The notes: generated by a model from the letters alone, not told the origin. DNA of 22,677 bases from Brevibacterium picturae (GCF_030453725.1 NZ_JAKDJU010000033.1:1-22677), one strand, 5' to 3'; shown: positions 13,884-21,307, numbered from the stretch's first letter. Translations and numbers: made by a program.

Positions 13884-13904
13884 GTTACTGTGGAGTAACA
13901 TAAT
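13884..13904 (+). promoter_or_regulatory. Palindromic operator overlapping a -10 box, upstream of the DUF4442 gene
   Basis: GTTACT (13884-13889), GTGG, AGTAAC (13894-13899) is a perfect inverted repeat. Its last base begins CATAAT (13899-13904), a good -10 candidate, while no clear -35 is seen. The layout suggests repression of the thioesterase-like gene by a TetR/FadR-type protein encoded elsewhere (inference). Confidence 0.5.
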
Positions 13905-13980
13905 CAATGACCAGGGGGCCATCCGAGATGGACCCGATGTCACAGAATCCGCCTGCCCGTACGACCGAAAGGACGATTCC

Positions 13981-14472
13981 ATGACCGTCGACACCGCAAC
14001 TTCGGGAAAGATCTTCCAGATCTGGCAGAAACTGCAGGGACTGCCGTTGGGCAACTGGCTCTTCACTCAAGCCGTGTGCTTCAAAGCCCCCTATTTCCGC
14101 ACCGTTCATCCGCTCATCCACGAGCTGCGGCCCGGACTGTGCCGTGTGAGCGCCCCGAATCGTCGCGGCGTGCACAACCACCTCGGGACCTACCACGCAA
14201 TCGCGTCATGCAATATGGCAGAGATCGCCGGCGGCATGATGACGGAGGCGACCATTCCATCCACGCATCGCTGGATTCCGGTCGGCATGACCGTGGAGTA
14301 CAAGGCCAAGGCCACTACGGGCGTCACCTCAATCGCGCGGCTTGACGCGATCCCGGAGTTCGGCGACGAGCCGATGGAACTGGTCGTGCCCATCGACGTC
14401 TTCGACGCTGACGGAAATGTGTTCGTCTCTGCGGAGATCACCATGAACGTCTCCGAGAAGAAGACGCGGTAG
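13981..14472 (+). CDS. DUF4442 hot-dog-fold protein, probable acyl-CoA thioesterase
   Basis: A 163-residue cytosolic protein of the DUF4442 group in the PaaI-like hot-dog superfamily. Family signs are ELRPGLCRVSAPNRRGVHNH followed by LGTYHAIASCNMAEIAGGMM, where the long hot-dog helix and its conserved Asn/His loop lie, and strands WIPVGMTVEYKAKATTGV and NVFVSAEITMNVSEKK at the end. The catalytic residue of this group is not settled; the NMAEIAGG helix is the usual place. It likely hydrolyses or binds acyl-CoA. AAAGGA upstream supports the ATG. A palindrome overlapping the -10 box sits 80-95 bases upstream. The gene ends shortly before a convergent pseudogene remnant. Confidence 0.85.
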   Translation: MTVDTATSGKIFQIWQKLQGLPLGNWLFTQAVCFKAPYFRTVHPLIHELRPGLCRVSAPNRRGVHNHLGTYHAIASCNMAEIAGGMMTEATIPSTHRWIPVGMTVEYKAKATTGVTSIARLDAIPEFGDEPMELVVPIDVFDADGNVFVSAEITMNVSEKKTR

Positions 14473-14495
14473 GCAGGATTCGAAGGCTGCGCCGG

Positions 14496-14729
14496 TCAAC
14501 GGCCGGAGACGTTGAGCACTCGCAGCGCGTGTGAGGCTCCGGTGCCCGGTTCGGGTGCAACGTATCCGCCTGCCGCACCCAGTTCCACCATGAGCTCCTC
14601 GAATTCCGTGGAGATGAACTCCGCGAGCTCATCATCGATGGGCCGCTCATCGCCTGTGCCCACCGAGAGGTCGGCGGCGTGAGGGACCAGTTCGAGGAGG
14701 CGCATCCGCACCAGCTGGTGCCCTGGTAG
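14496..14729 (-). pseudogene. C-terminal remnant of a mycothiol-dependent isomerase/DinB-like protein
   Basis: The minus strand encodes about 77 residues with no proper start; a TGA stands directly before them (14730-14732). RMRLLELVPHAADLSVGTG resembles the RxxExxxHxxDLxxxTG helix of TIGR03083/TIGR03086 maleylpyruvate-isomerase-like proteins, which carries a metal-ligand histidine. GAAGGYVAPEPGTGASHALR with a final LNVSGR resembles their C-terminal end. Full-length members have about 200-250 residues, so some two thirds of the gene is missing. Further upstream only a 16-codon reading frame (from about 14791) remains. Low-confidence alternative: a short intact gene starting at GTG 14711. Confidence 0.55.
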
Positions 14730-14909
14730 TCATCCGTCATTCGCGCCTCATTCGGGGTCAAGGCGCTCCCTGTCGACATCGCTGTCGACACTGCTCATCG
14801 AATTCGCTGATGGGCGGCATTGAGAAGTCTATTCTCGCCAGTCGGGAAATCATGCCTAAGATCGCCCATCGTGGCTCGTCTCGGTATATGTTACTGACAC
14901 GAGTGATGC

Positions 14910-14929
14910 GGACCACAGTGCTGTGGACC
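14910..14929. promoter_or_regulatory. Inverted repeat upstream of the DUF5058 operon
   Basis: GGACCACAG (14910-14918) and CTGTGGACC (14921-14929) are inverted repeats with one mismatched pair around TG. The dyad lies 44 bases before the first start codon. It could bind a GntR- or IclR-type regulator of the operon. A TATATG/TATGTT -10-like sequence lies at 14885-14892; I see no good -35. Confidence 0.45.
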
Positions 14930-14972
14930 GGTCGCCGTGGTCAACTCCGACAAGGAAGTGAGGAGCCCCGCA

Positions 14973-15416
14973 ATGGTGATAGCAAGCGGATCGGCCGGCT
15001 ATCTCGGCCTCGCAAACGCCCCGGTTCTCTGGATTTTGGCACTGGCGGTCATGAGCGTCGTCGTCGTGCAGTCGCTCATCTACATGGGCGCGGTGAAGAA
15101 GAATGCTGAATCGGCGGGAATGAGCCAGCAGGAGGTCAGGTCGGCGTTCAGGGCCGGCGGAGTCGCGGCCATCGGACCATCGCTGTCCGTTGTCCTGGTC
15201 GCCATCGCCCTGCTCCCTCTCTTCGGCACTCCCCCGGTGATCGTTCGTGTCGGGCTCATCGGCTCCGCAGCCACAGAAGTCGCCTCGGCCTCAATCGCGG
15301 CCGGAACGATGGGCGCGAATCTCGGCGATGAGACGTTCACGAGCGGGGTCTTCATCGTCGCGCTCATGGCGATGAGTCTCTCGGGCGCTGGATGGATGAT
15401 CTCGACCCTGTTCTGA
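14973..15416 (+). CDS. DUF5058-like membrane protein, N-terminal part (frame ends early)
   Basis: Integral membrane protein, 147 residues to its stop, resembling the first two thirds of the uncharacterised DUF5058 family. Membrane segments: about 15-38 (NAPVLWILALAVMSVVVVQS), a loop with AESAGMSQQEVRSAFRAGGV, then 65-85, 90-115 (VIVRVGLIGSAATEVASASI) and 125-147. The glycine-rich helix starts (AAIGPSLSVV) resemble pore-lining stretches of transporters. The frame stops within a helix at GWMISTLF. The next frame continues with LTPVFKRSS, so one base seems lost near 15408-15416. AGGAG at 14961-14965 selects ATG 14973 over the upstream GTG 14937. It is the first gene of an operon with a second membrane protein and two amide hydrolases, so a transport role is inferred. 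Confidence 0.75.
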   Translation: MVIASGSAGYLGLANAPVLWILALAVMSVVVVQSLIYMGAVKKNAESAGMSQQEVRSAFRAGGVAAIGPSLSVVLVAIALLPLFGTPPVIVRVGLIGSAATEVASASIAAGTMGANLGDETFTSGVFIVALMAMSLSGAGWMISTLF

Positions 15417-15718
15417 CCCCGGTGTTCAAGCGCAGCTCCCACAAGCTGGAGAAGGTCAACCCAGCATTGATGTCGATCATCCCAGGGGCCGCACTGCTCG
15501 CGGCTTTCGCTGCACTGACCTTCCGGGAGATCCCGAAATCGCCGACGCACGTCATCGCCGTGGTCGTCTCTGCGATTGTCATGTCGATCTGCCTGTTCCT
15601 GTCAAAAGTGCTCAAGATGCCGTGGCTGAAGGAATGGGGTCTAGGCATTTCACTCCTGGTGGGACTCATCGCCGCCTACTTCGCTCACTACGCCGGTCTC
15701 GGCGCACCGGAAGCCTGA
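15392..15718 (+). CDS. DUF5058-like membrane protein, C-terminal part (-1 frame)
   Basis: This 108-residue frame overlaps the previous one by 25 bases in the -1 frame. From residue 8 it reads LTPVFKRSSHKLEKVNPAL and then three membrane helices (about 27-45, 53-73, 80-103). Joined to the upstream frame after Leu (15408-15410) the product would be about 248 residues, the usual size for the family. The ATG has no clear ribosome site. Its first codons (MDDLDPV) are the shifted reading of the upstream C-terminus, so independent initiation is doubtful. Either the gene is broken by a one-base deletion, the sequence has an error, or the halves are made separately by coupling. No classical slippery heptamer is seen. 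The next gene starts ten bases after its stop. Confidence 0.65.
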   Translation: MDDLDPVLTPVFKRSSHKLEKVNPALMSIIPGAALLAAFAALTFREIPKSPTHVIAVVVSAIVMSICLFLSKVLKMPWLKEWGLGISLLVGLIAAYFAHYAGLGAPEA

Positions 15719-15728
15719 GGAGAACATC

Positions 15729-16463
15729 ATGTCCAACATCATCACATCACCCTCACACGCGGCCTTCGAGAAGACCACGACCAAGTGGGGTTCGATCACG
15801 CTGTTCATCGGGTTCCTCATCGCCACTTCGGTGCCCTTCTATCTGCTCTTCGTCGCCGATGCCAATGTTGACTTCGGCGACATTCTCACCGGATTCCTCG
15901 CGGTCTTCGCTGTCTACGGTGTCTTCTACATCGTCGAGCCCCTGACCTATTTCCCGATTCTCGGACCGGCCGGGATGTACCAGGCCTTCCTGATCGGCAA
16001 CATCTCCAATAAGCTCCTTCCCTCCGCGATCGTCGCCCAAGCCACGATCGGAGTGAAGCCGGGAACGAGAAAAGGTGAATATGCTGCGACCATGGCCATC
16101 TGCGGTGCGGCTCTGATCCACGTATGCTCCATGGTGCTGTTCGTCGGAATCCTCGGCACATGGCTGGTCGCCATCATTCCCGAGCCGGTGACCCTCGTGG
16201 CCAAGCTCTACATCCTGCCCGCCATCCTCGGCGGAGTCACCGTACAGCTCATCGCCTCGCTCAAGCAGGTCAAATCGACACTCATCGCCCTGGGTGCGGC
16301 TGCGCTGGTCATACTCGTCCTCATCCCCCTCGTCCCGGTTCTGGCCTCGGGCGATGTTGCCATCGTGGTCATTGTGACCATTGCAATCACTTGGTTCACC
16401 CGCAATAGAACGGTGACCCATACGAAGGGCACGGGAGACGGCGACAATGTCGGAATCAACTGA
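15729..16463 (+). CDS. Uncharacterised multi-spanning membrane protein, partner of DUF5058
   Basis: A 244-residue membrane protein with about seven hydrophobic segments. Most striking is the segment at about 70-102: EPLTYFPILGPAGMYQAFLI followed by GNISNKLLPSAIVA. It is rich in Gly, Pro and Asn and looks like a re-entrant or substrate-binding helix hairpin. Long hydrophobic helices follow at about 120-150, 155-180, 185-210 and 212-232. Proteins of this kind are sometimes labelled mechanosensitive-channel-like, but no MscS beta domain is present, so I do not adopt that name. GAGGAG before the ATG and the ten-base gap to the upstream frame indicate co-translation with the DUF5058 protein. The two are likely subunits of one transporter; the cargo would be the substrate of the two downstream hydrolases. 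Confidence 0.8.
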   Translation: MSNIITSPSHAAFEKTTTKWGSITLFIGFLIATSVPFYLLFVADANVDFGDILTGFLAVFAVYGVFYIVEPLTYFPILGPAGMYQAFLIGNISNKLLPSAIVAQATIGVKPGTRKGEYAATMAICGAALIHVCSMVLFVGILGTWLVAIIPEPVTLVAKLYILPAILGGVTVQLIASLKQVKSTLIALGAAALVILVLIPLVPVLASGDVAIVVIVTIAITWFTRNRTVTHTKGTGDGDNVGIN

Positions 16464-16529
16464 CGGTCACCTGACACCTCGTCACCGAATACCTGAGACC
16501 ATCGAAGACACCCACTGTGAAAGGACATC

Positions 16530-17762
16530 ATGTCACTCAACACCATGCTCCGGGACGCGATTTCGGCCAACCTCGCTCAGACGGTAGCCGACTACAAGAA
16601 CTTCCACCGCACTCCTGAGCTGTCCATGCAGGAAACGCAGACAGCCGAGACAATCCGCGCCACGCTCGAAGAGCTCGACCTCGAGACCCGGACCTTCGGC
16701 GGCACCGGGGTCGTCAGCGTCATCGAGAACGGACCAGGGCCCATCGTCGCCTACCGCGCCGACATCGACGGTCTGCCGATCTCCGAAGACACAGGATACG
16801 ACTATGCCTCGACTGCGGAGGGAACCCTCCCCGACGGCTCCACCTCGAAGGTGATGCACGGCTGCGGCCACGACACTCACATCACTGTGGGACTGTATCT
16901 GGCCCGCTACCTCGTCGAACACAAAGAACTGTGGGCGGGAAGCGTCATCATGATCTTCCAGCCCGGCGAGGAGACCGCCGCGGGCGCGAGGGCGATGCTC
17001 GATGACGGGCTCTGGGATTCGATCGCCAAGCCGGAGGTTGTCTACGGACAGCACGTATGGCCGGGACGGGCCGGACACATCTATGTTGCCAAGGGCACAG
17101 CGATGGCGATGTCCGATTGCCTCAAGGTCACCGTCAGGGGCAAGCAGGCTCATGGCTCACAGCCGGAGAATTCCGTCGACCCGATCGTCCTCGGCGCCTA
17201 TATGATCACCAGGCTCCAAAGCATCGTCTCGCGAGAGATCTCGGGTCGCGACATGGCCGTCGTCACCGTCGGCACCTTCCACGGCGGGCTGAAGGAGAAC
17301 ATCATCCCGGACTCCGCCGAATTCAAACTCAACATCCGTACGTTCAACGAAGAAGTCCGGGCCGTCGTCCTCAACCGCATCGAGCGGATCATCCGCGCCG
17401 AAGCCCAGGCGTCGGGAGCCCCGGAGCCGATCATCGAAGACATGTATCGGTTCCCGCGCTGCTACAACGATCCTGCCACCACCGACACGTTCCTCGAGGT
17501 GCTCGGGTCCGAACTCGGCGAAGAGCAGGTCCACCTGGACCAGGCCGTCACCGGCAGCGAGGACTTCGGAGCCTTCGGCGACGACATCGACGTTCCCTAC
17601 GTCTACTGGTTCTTCGGCGGGTACTCCCCCGCCAAGTTCGACGGCGACGAACCGCCGGCAGGCAACCACTCTCCGTTCTTCGCCCCGGATGATGTCGAAA
17701 CCACGCTGGAGACCGGTATCCGCGCGGCACTGACCGCCGTTCTCAGCACAGTCGGGAAGTGA
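16530..17762 (+). CDS. M20-family amidohydrolase (N-acyl-amino-acid / hippurate hydrolase type)
   Basis: Metal-dependent cytosolic hydrolase of 410 residues, M20D-like, that removes an acyl group from an amino acid or a similar amide. Metal and catalytic motifs are YRADIDGLPI (about 75-84), MHGCGHDTH (109-117, with Cys112 and His114), QPGEE (144-148, Glu pair), GQHVWP (about 173-178) and TGSEDFGAFG near 341. The lid domain contains VTVRGKQAHGSQPENSVDPI, the dimerisation-domain signature of the family. These features match hippurate, indole-acetyl-amino-acid and N-acetyl-amino-acid hydrolases; the exact acyl group cannot be read. AAAGGA before the ATG is a clear ribosome site. It follows the transporter genes after 66 bases and precedes the amidase by four bases. 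Confidence 0.93.
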   Translation: MSLNTMLRDAISANLAQTVADYKNFHRTPELSMQETQTAETIRATLEELDLETRTFGGTGVVSVIENGPGPIVAYRADIDGLPISEDTGYDYASTAEGTLPDGSTSKVMHGCGHDTHITVGLYLARYLVEHKELWAGSVIMIFQPGEETAAGARAMLDDGLWDSIAKPEVVYGQHVWPGRAGHIYVAKGTAMAMSDCLKVTVRGKQAHGSQPENSVDPIVLGAYMITRLQSIVSREISGRDMAVVTVGTFHGGLKENIIPDSAEFKLNIRTFNEEVRAVVLNRIERIIRAEAQASGAPEPIIEDMYRFPRCYNDPATTDTFLEVLGSELGEEQVHLDQAVTGSEDFGAFGDDIDVPYVYWFFGGYSPAKFDGDEPPAGNHSPFFAPDDVETTLETGIRAALTAVLSTVGK

Positions 17763-17766
17763 GACG

Positions 17767-19215
17767 ATGAGCGAGGAACTGCGCTGGCTGTCGACACGTG
17801 AGCTGGCGGCCAAGATCGCAACGAAGGAGGTCTCTGCCCGGGAGGCGCTCAGCGATCACCTGGCACGCATCGATGCCCTCAATCCGGCCCTCAACGCGGT
17901 TGTGACCCGCGACGACGAGGGCGCGCTGGCACGGGCAGAAGCCGCTGACCAGGCGGTGGCGAACGGTGAGCCGATCGGACCGCTTCACGGAGTCCCGATG
18001 ACGCACAAGGACACGCATGACACTGCAGGCCTGCGCACCACCTGGGGCTCGCCCATCGTGGCCGATCGTGTTCCGGAGGCTGATTCGCTGATCATTTCGC
18101 GTCTCAAAGCGGCCGGAGTCAATACGACTGGCAAAACGAATGTGCCGGAGTTCGCAGCTGGTTCGCACACCTTCAATCCGGTCTTCGGCACCACGGTCAA
18201 TCCCTATGACACCTCCAAATCCGCCTCGGGGTCCTCGGGCGGCGTCGGCGCCGCCTTGGCTGCCGGCATCCAAGCTTCAGGAGACGGCTCGGACATGGGC
18301 GGTTCGCTGCGCTCCCCCGCATCGTTCAACAATGTCGTAGGTTTCCGACCGTCGAACGGGCGAATTCCGCATACGCTGCCCGGCAATCCGTTCACATGGC
18401 TGGCCCAGAGCGGTTTCATGGCCCGCACGGTCTCCGATGTGGCGCTGACGATGAGCGCGACAGCAGGACCGGAGCCCGGCGGCCCACGCTCGATCGGTGA
18501 ACCCGGCAGCGTCTTCGATCTCCCCGAATTCGGCCTCGGAGCCGACACCGCACCCGATCTGCACGGTGTGACGATCGGCTTCAGCCCGGATCTGGGCGGT
18601 TTGCTCCCTCTTGAAGGTGAAGTCCACGAGATCGTGGCGGGCACGGCGAACGTGTTCTCCGACCTCGGTGCCGGTGTCGTCGACACGATCCCCGACCTCG
18701 GCGATGCCGATGAGGTGTTCAACGTCCGTCGGGCCCTCGACTTCGTCCATTCCTGGGGGCCGCTGCTGGAGAAGCACCCGGATCAGATCAAGGACTCCGT
18801 GGTCTGGAACATCGAAATGGGACTGAATCTGACCGGCGCCGAGGTGGTCTCTGCCGATCGTGCTCGCGCACGTCTGCATGGAGAGGTCGAGCGGTTCTTC
18901 GGTGAGCACGACCTCCTGGTGCTCACCACCTGCCAAGTGCTCCCATTCGACGCCTCGATCGAATATCCCACACAGATCAACGGAGTCGGACTCGAGAACT
19001 ATCTCGATTGGATGCGAGCCCTGTGTCTGATCTCAGCCACTGGATGCCCGGCGATCTCCGTGCCTGCCGGCTTCTCGACGTCAGGCCTGCCTGTAGGAGT
19101 CCAGCTCGTCGCGAAGCCGGGGGCAGACGTGGATCTGCTGCGCATCGCCCACGCCTTCGAAGCAGCGACGCAGGCTCATCGCCGCCATCCTCAGCCGGCC
19201 GCGTCGATGCCCTGA
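17767..19215 (+). CDS. Amidase-signature family amidase
   Basis: Serine amidase of 482 residues that hydrolyses a carboxamide to the acid plus ammonia or an amine. The Ser-cisSer-Lys triad is visible: Lys81 in GVPMTHKDT, the cis-Ser in SASGSSGGVGAAL (Ser156/157), and the nucleophile Ser180 in GSDMGGSLRSPASFN. The N-terminus has SAREALSDHLARIDALNPAL and GPLHGVP, typical of the family. Length is usual for bacterial amidases. There is no sign of a GatCAB partner and the substrate-binding regions differ, so it is a catabolic amidase, not a tRNA amidotransferase subunit. It starts four bases after the M20 stop, the last gene of the operon. Its end overlaps the convergent dehydratase gene by 25 bases. 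It may act before or after the M20 enzyme on the same imported compound. Confidence 0.93.
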   Translation: MSEELRWLSTRELAAKIATKEVSAREALSDHLARIDALNPALNAVVTRDDEGALARAEAADQAVANGEPIGPLHGVPMTHKDTHDTAGLRTTWGSPIVADRVPEADSLIISRLKAAGVNTTGKTNVPEFAAGSHTFNPVFGTTVNPYDTSKSASGSSGGVGAALAAGIQASGDGSDMGGSLRSPASFNNVVGFRPSNGRIPHTLPGNPFTWLAQSGFMARTVSDVALTMSATAGPEPGGPRSIGEPGSVFDLPEFGLGADTAPDLHGVTIGFSPDLGGLLPLEGEVHEIVAGTANVFSDLGAGVVDTIPDLGDADEVFNVRRALDFVHSWGPLLEKHPDQIKDSVVWNIEMGLNLTGAEVVSADRARARLHGEVERFFGEHDLLVLTTCQVLPFDASIEYPTQINGVGLENYLDWMRALCLISATGCPAISVPAGFSTSGLPVGVQLVAKPGADVDLLRIAHAFEAATQAHRRHPQPAASMP

Positions 19216-19472
19216 GAATTCGCGATCCGGGAGATCTCATTGGCCAAGTCGATGTCTTTGTCGGTGATCGACCCGGCATCATGGGTGGTCAGAGAGATGT
19301 CCACGTGCGGGAACCGCAGGTCCACATCCGGGTGGTGGCCTGCGGCTTCTGCGGCGTCGGCGATCGCGTTGATGAACGTCACTCCGCTGACGAAGGATCC
19401 CGTCAGAAAGCGCGCGTGAAGTGCGTCATCGGCTGATTGCCATTGCGTGAGTGCGTCGATTCGATCCTGCAT
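19191..19472 (-). CDS. Pterin-4a-carbinolamine dehydratase
   Basis: A 93-residue protein of the DCoH/PhhB family, which dehydrates 4a-hydroxytetrahydrobiopterin and so recycles the pterin cofactor of aromatic amino acid hydroxylases. The signature is clear: AEAAGHHPDVDLRFPHVDIS with the paired histidines, followed by LTTHDAGSITDKDIDLA holding the third histidine and the conserved Asp. Length is normal. The ATG at 19472 lacks a strong ribosome site. No aromatic hydroxylase is nearby, and many bacteria carry such genes without one, so the cellular role is open. It is convergent with the amidase gene, overlapping 25 bases. Confidence 0.92.
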   Translation of the reverse strand: MQDRIDALTQWQSADDALHARFLTGSFVSGVTFINAIADAAEAAGHHPDVDLRFPHVDISLTTHDAGSITDKDIDLANEISRIANSQGIDAAG

Positions 19473-19670
19473 GGAACCAGCTTGGCACCGGGTCCCGCCG
19501 GGTGTCCATAGTCACCGCATCGACAGACACATCGAATCTGCTGGGTCAGGTATGCCATGCCTCATCATTGTTTGCCGAGCCTTCCCACACTGGAATGGTT
19601 CTAGAAAAGGTGTCAGGATATTCACCATGAGGACGGAACGAATCCGTCTCGTATCGCGAAGGAGAAACAT

Positions 19671-20186
19671 ATGCAGTTGAGCCCCGCTATGCAGAAGGTC
19701 CTCGGCGAGCAGGTCACCCTCGAACTCGAGGCGTCGATGGTCTACCTGCAGCTGTCCATCCAGCTCGACGCTCTCGACCTGCCCGGAATGACACGCTGGA
19801 TGCGTGCGCAGTCCGAAGAGGAGCAGGTCCACGCCGCGAAGTTCATCCAGCACTGCCAGGATCGCGACTTCGCTCCTCAGATCGGCGACATCGCTGCCCC
19901 GAAGGTCTCGGGTTCACAGCCCATCGACTTCTTCAAGGCAGCCTTGGCCCACGAGGAGAAGGTGTCCGAGTCGATTCGCAACCTCTACCGCACCGCGCAG
20001 TCGGAGGGCGACCTCGATGTCCTGCCGCTCCTGCACTGGTTCATCGACGAGCAGGTCGAAGAGGAGTCCACCATCTCGGAGATCATCGGTCGACTGGATC
20101 ACGTCGCCGACTCCGGTTCCGGACTGCTCCGAATCGATTCTGAACTCGGATCACGTCATCCGGACATCAAGGCTGACAGCGAGTGA
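19671..20186 (+). CDS. Ferritin (non-haem, Ftn type)
   Basis: Iron-storage ferritin subunit of 171 residues that oxidises Fe(II) at a dinuclear centre and stores it in a 24-subunit shell. All ferroxidase ligands align with E. coli FtnA when shifted by one residue: Glu18, Glu51, His54, Glu95, Gln128 and Glu131. Four long helices plus a short fifth are evident, starting QKVLGEQVTLELEASMVYLQ. No haem-ligand methionine of the bacterioferritin type is obvious at the usual place. AAGGAG six bases before the ATG is a strong ribosome site. The 198-base upstream region contains a TTCTAGAA palindrome near 19600 and a GATATT hexamer near 19620, but no DtxR/IdeR-type box that I can recognise. A strong terminator follows. 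Confidence 0.95.
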   Translation: MQLSPAMQKVLGEQVTLELEASMVYLQLSIQLDALDLPGMTRWMRAQSEEEQVHAAKFIQHCQDRDFAPQIGDIAAPKVSGSQPIDFFKAALAHEEKVSESIRNLYRTAQSEGDLDVLPLLHWFIDEQVEEESTISEIIGRLDHVADSGSGLLRIDSELGSRHPDIKADSE

Positions 20187-20238
20187 TCGAGCGATCATGA
20201 TCTGCCGCGGGTGACCCTCGGTCACAGTCGCGGGCCAT

Positions 20239-20284
20239 CAGCGAACGGCGCGACCCCACACGGGGCTCGGCCGTTCGCTGTTTT
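20239..20284 (+). terminator. Rho-independent terminator after ferritin
   Basis: CAGCGAACGGC (20239-20249) pairs perfectly with GCCGTTCGCTG (20270-20280), an inner CCCC/GGGG stem (20254-20257, 20262-20265) extends it, and TTTT follows. Confidence 0.88.
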
Positions 20285-20322
20285 CTGTCGTCCCCATCTT
20301 CATCCGGCTCCGTCACACCTCA

Positions 20323-21258
20323 TCAGGTCCCGAGCACAGATTGGGATATGAGGAGGACGGGTGGAAGAGTCAGGAGCATGAGTGCGGTCTGGGCCGCGAT
20401 GAGGGCCGCCATCAGCTCGGAATTGCCACCCAGCTGACGAGCCATGACGAAGCCGGAGCTTGCGGTGGCGATGGACTGGAAGATCATGGCCACCAGGGCC
20501 GGTGTGGTGGGAACGTCGAGGAGAATCAGTGCGAGCAGGGTCACTGCAGGCAGGACGAGGAGCTTGGCTGCGGTCGAATTGATCATCGCGGCGGCTTGGG
20601 GACGGAGCGGGAACCGGTGCAGGCCGGCGCCGACGCACAGAAGCCCGATCGGCAGGGCCGCAGCCGCCAACGGGGACAGCACAGAGTCGACGACATCGGG
20701 AACCTGAGCCCCGGTGAGGTTGAACAGTCCCCCGGCCGCACAGCCGATGACAAGTGGATTCGTGATGATGACGCGGACGATCCCGAGGGCGGAGCTGGGC
20801 CCGGTACGCAGAAATTCGAACCCGAGGCTGGACACGATGTTCACGGTGGGCACGAGGACGGCTGCCACGATGGCGGCCAATGCACTGCCCTCGGGTCCGA
20901 ACAGGCTGGCCGATATCGACAGCCCGATATACGTGTTGAAACGGATGCCGCCCTGCAGCACCGAGGTGAAGGACGGCAGGTCGGGTGCCACGAACCGACG
21001 CAGCACGATGATGAGGATCGACACGACCGCAATCGGGGCGATGAGGCCCACAGCCAGTCGACCGAGCGGAACATGTGCGACGCTGACCTCGGCGACCGAG
21101 GAGAACAGAAGCACCGGCAGCAAGCAGTAGTACGCGAGTTTCTCCGTCCCCGACCAGAATTCGGGATTCGTGAAACCTGGGAGTCGTTTGAGTCCGATGC
21201 CCAGAAGTATCAGAGCGGCAACGGGAACGAGCGCGAGAAGGACCGGAATGAGGCTCAC
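20323..21258 (-). CDS. AEC-family (auxin efflux carrier-like) transporter
   Basis: Membrane transporter of 311 residues with about ten helices, two sets of five, as in the AEC family. Family signs include GIGLKRLPGFTNPEFWSGTE near the N-terminus, LPVLLFSS, the conserved FNTYIGLSISASLFG segment, ITNPLVIGCAAGGLFNLTG in the centre, and the C-terminal VAMIFQSIATASSGFVMARQ followed by LGG. Bacterial members export or import dicarboxylates such as malate or malonate; here the substrate is unknown. The best start is GTG 21258, but no Shine-Dalgarno sequence precedes it, so the start is less certain than for its neighbours. It is divergent from hsp20 and shares an 83-base intergenic region that holds a HAIR element. 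Confidence 0.9.
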   Translation of the reverse strand: MSLIPVLLALVPVAALILLGIGLKRLPGFTNPEFWSGTEKLAYYCLLPVLLFSSVAEVSVAHVPLGRLAVGLIAPIAVVSILIIVLRRFVAPDLPSFTSVLQGGIRFNTYIGLSISASLFGPEGSALAAIVAAVLVPTVNIVSSLGFEFLRTGPSSALGIVRVIITNPLVIGCAAGGLFNLTGAQVPDVVDSVLSPLAAAALPIGLLCVGAGLHRFPLRPQAAAMINSTAAKLLVLPAVTLLALILLDVPTTPALVAMIFQSIATASSGFVMARQLGGNSELMAALIAAQTALMLLTLPPVLLISQSVLGT

Positions 21259-21281
21259 GAGACTGAGAATTTCATGAGATC

Positions 21282-21307
21282 GGAATCATTTCAAAGTTGA
21301 GTGTGTT
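21282..21307 (+). promoter_or_regulatory. SigR/SigH-type promoter of hsp20
   Basis: GGAAT (21282-21286), 18 bases, GTT (21305-21307) is an exact match to the SigR/SigH consensus and has the same spacing as the rbpA promoter at 522-547. The expected start near 21314 leaves a leader of about 28 bases. The -10 half lies inside the HAIR element. Confidence 0.68.

Noticed and set aside
13907..13984. A 25-codon leader reading frame whose TGA overlaps the ATG of the DUF4442 gene.
   Set aside because: It begins upstream of or at the predicted transcription start, has poor ribosome-site spacing, and its peptide has no recognisable leader features.
15729..16463. Label as a small-conductance mechanosensitive channel.
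   Set aside because: No MscS-like pore helix followed by a beta domain is present; the protein is nearly all membrane helices.
19473..19670. Iron-responsive (DtxR/IdeR) box upstream of ferritin.
   Set aside because: No 19-base TTAGGNNAGSCTNNCCTAA-like dyad was found; only a short TTCTAGAA palindrome is present.
20341..21300. A 319-codon plus-strand frame opposite the AEC gene.
   Set aside because: Low-complexity Gly/Glu/His/Arg shadow of a membrane protein gene.
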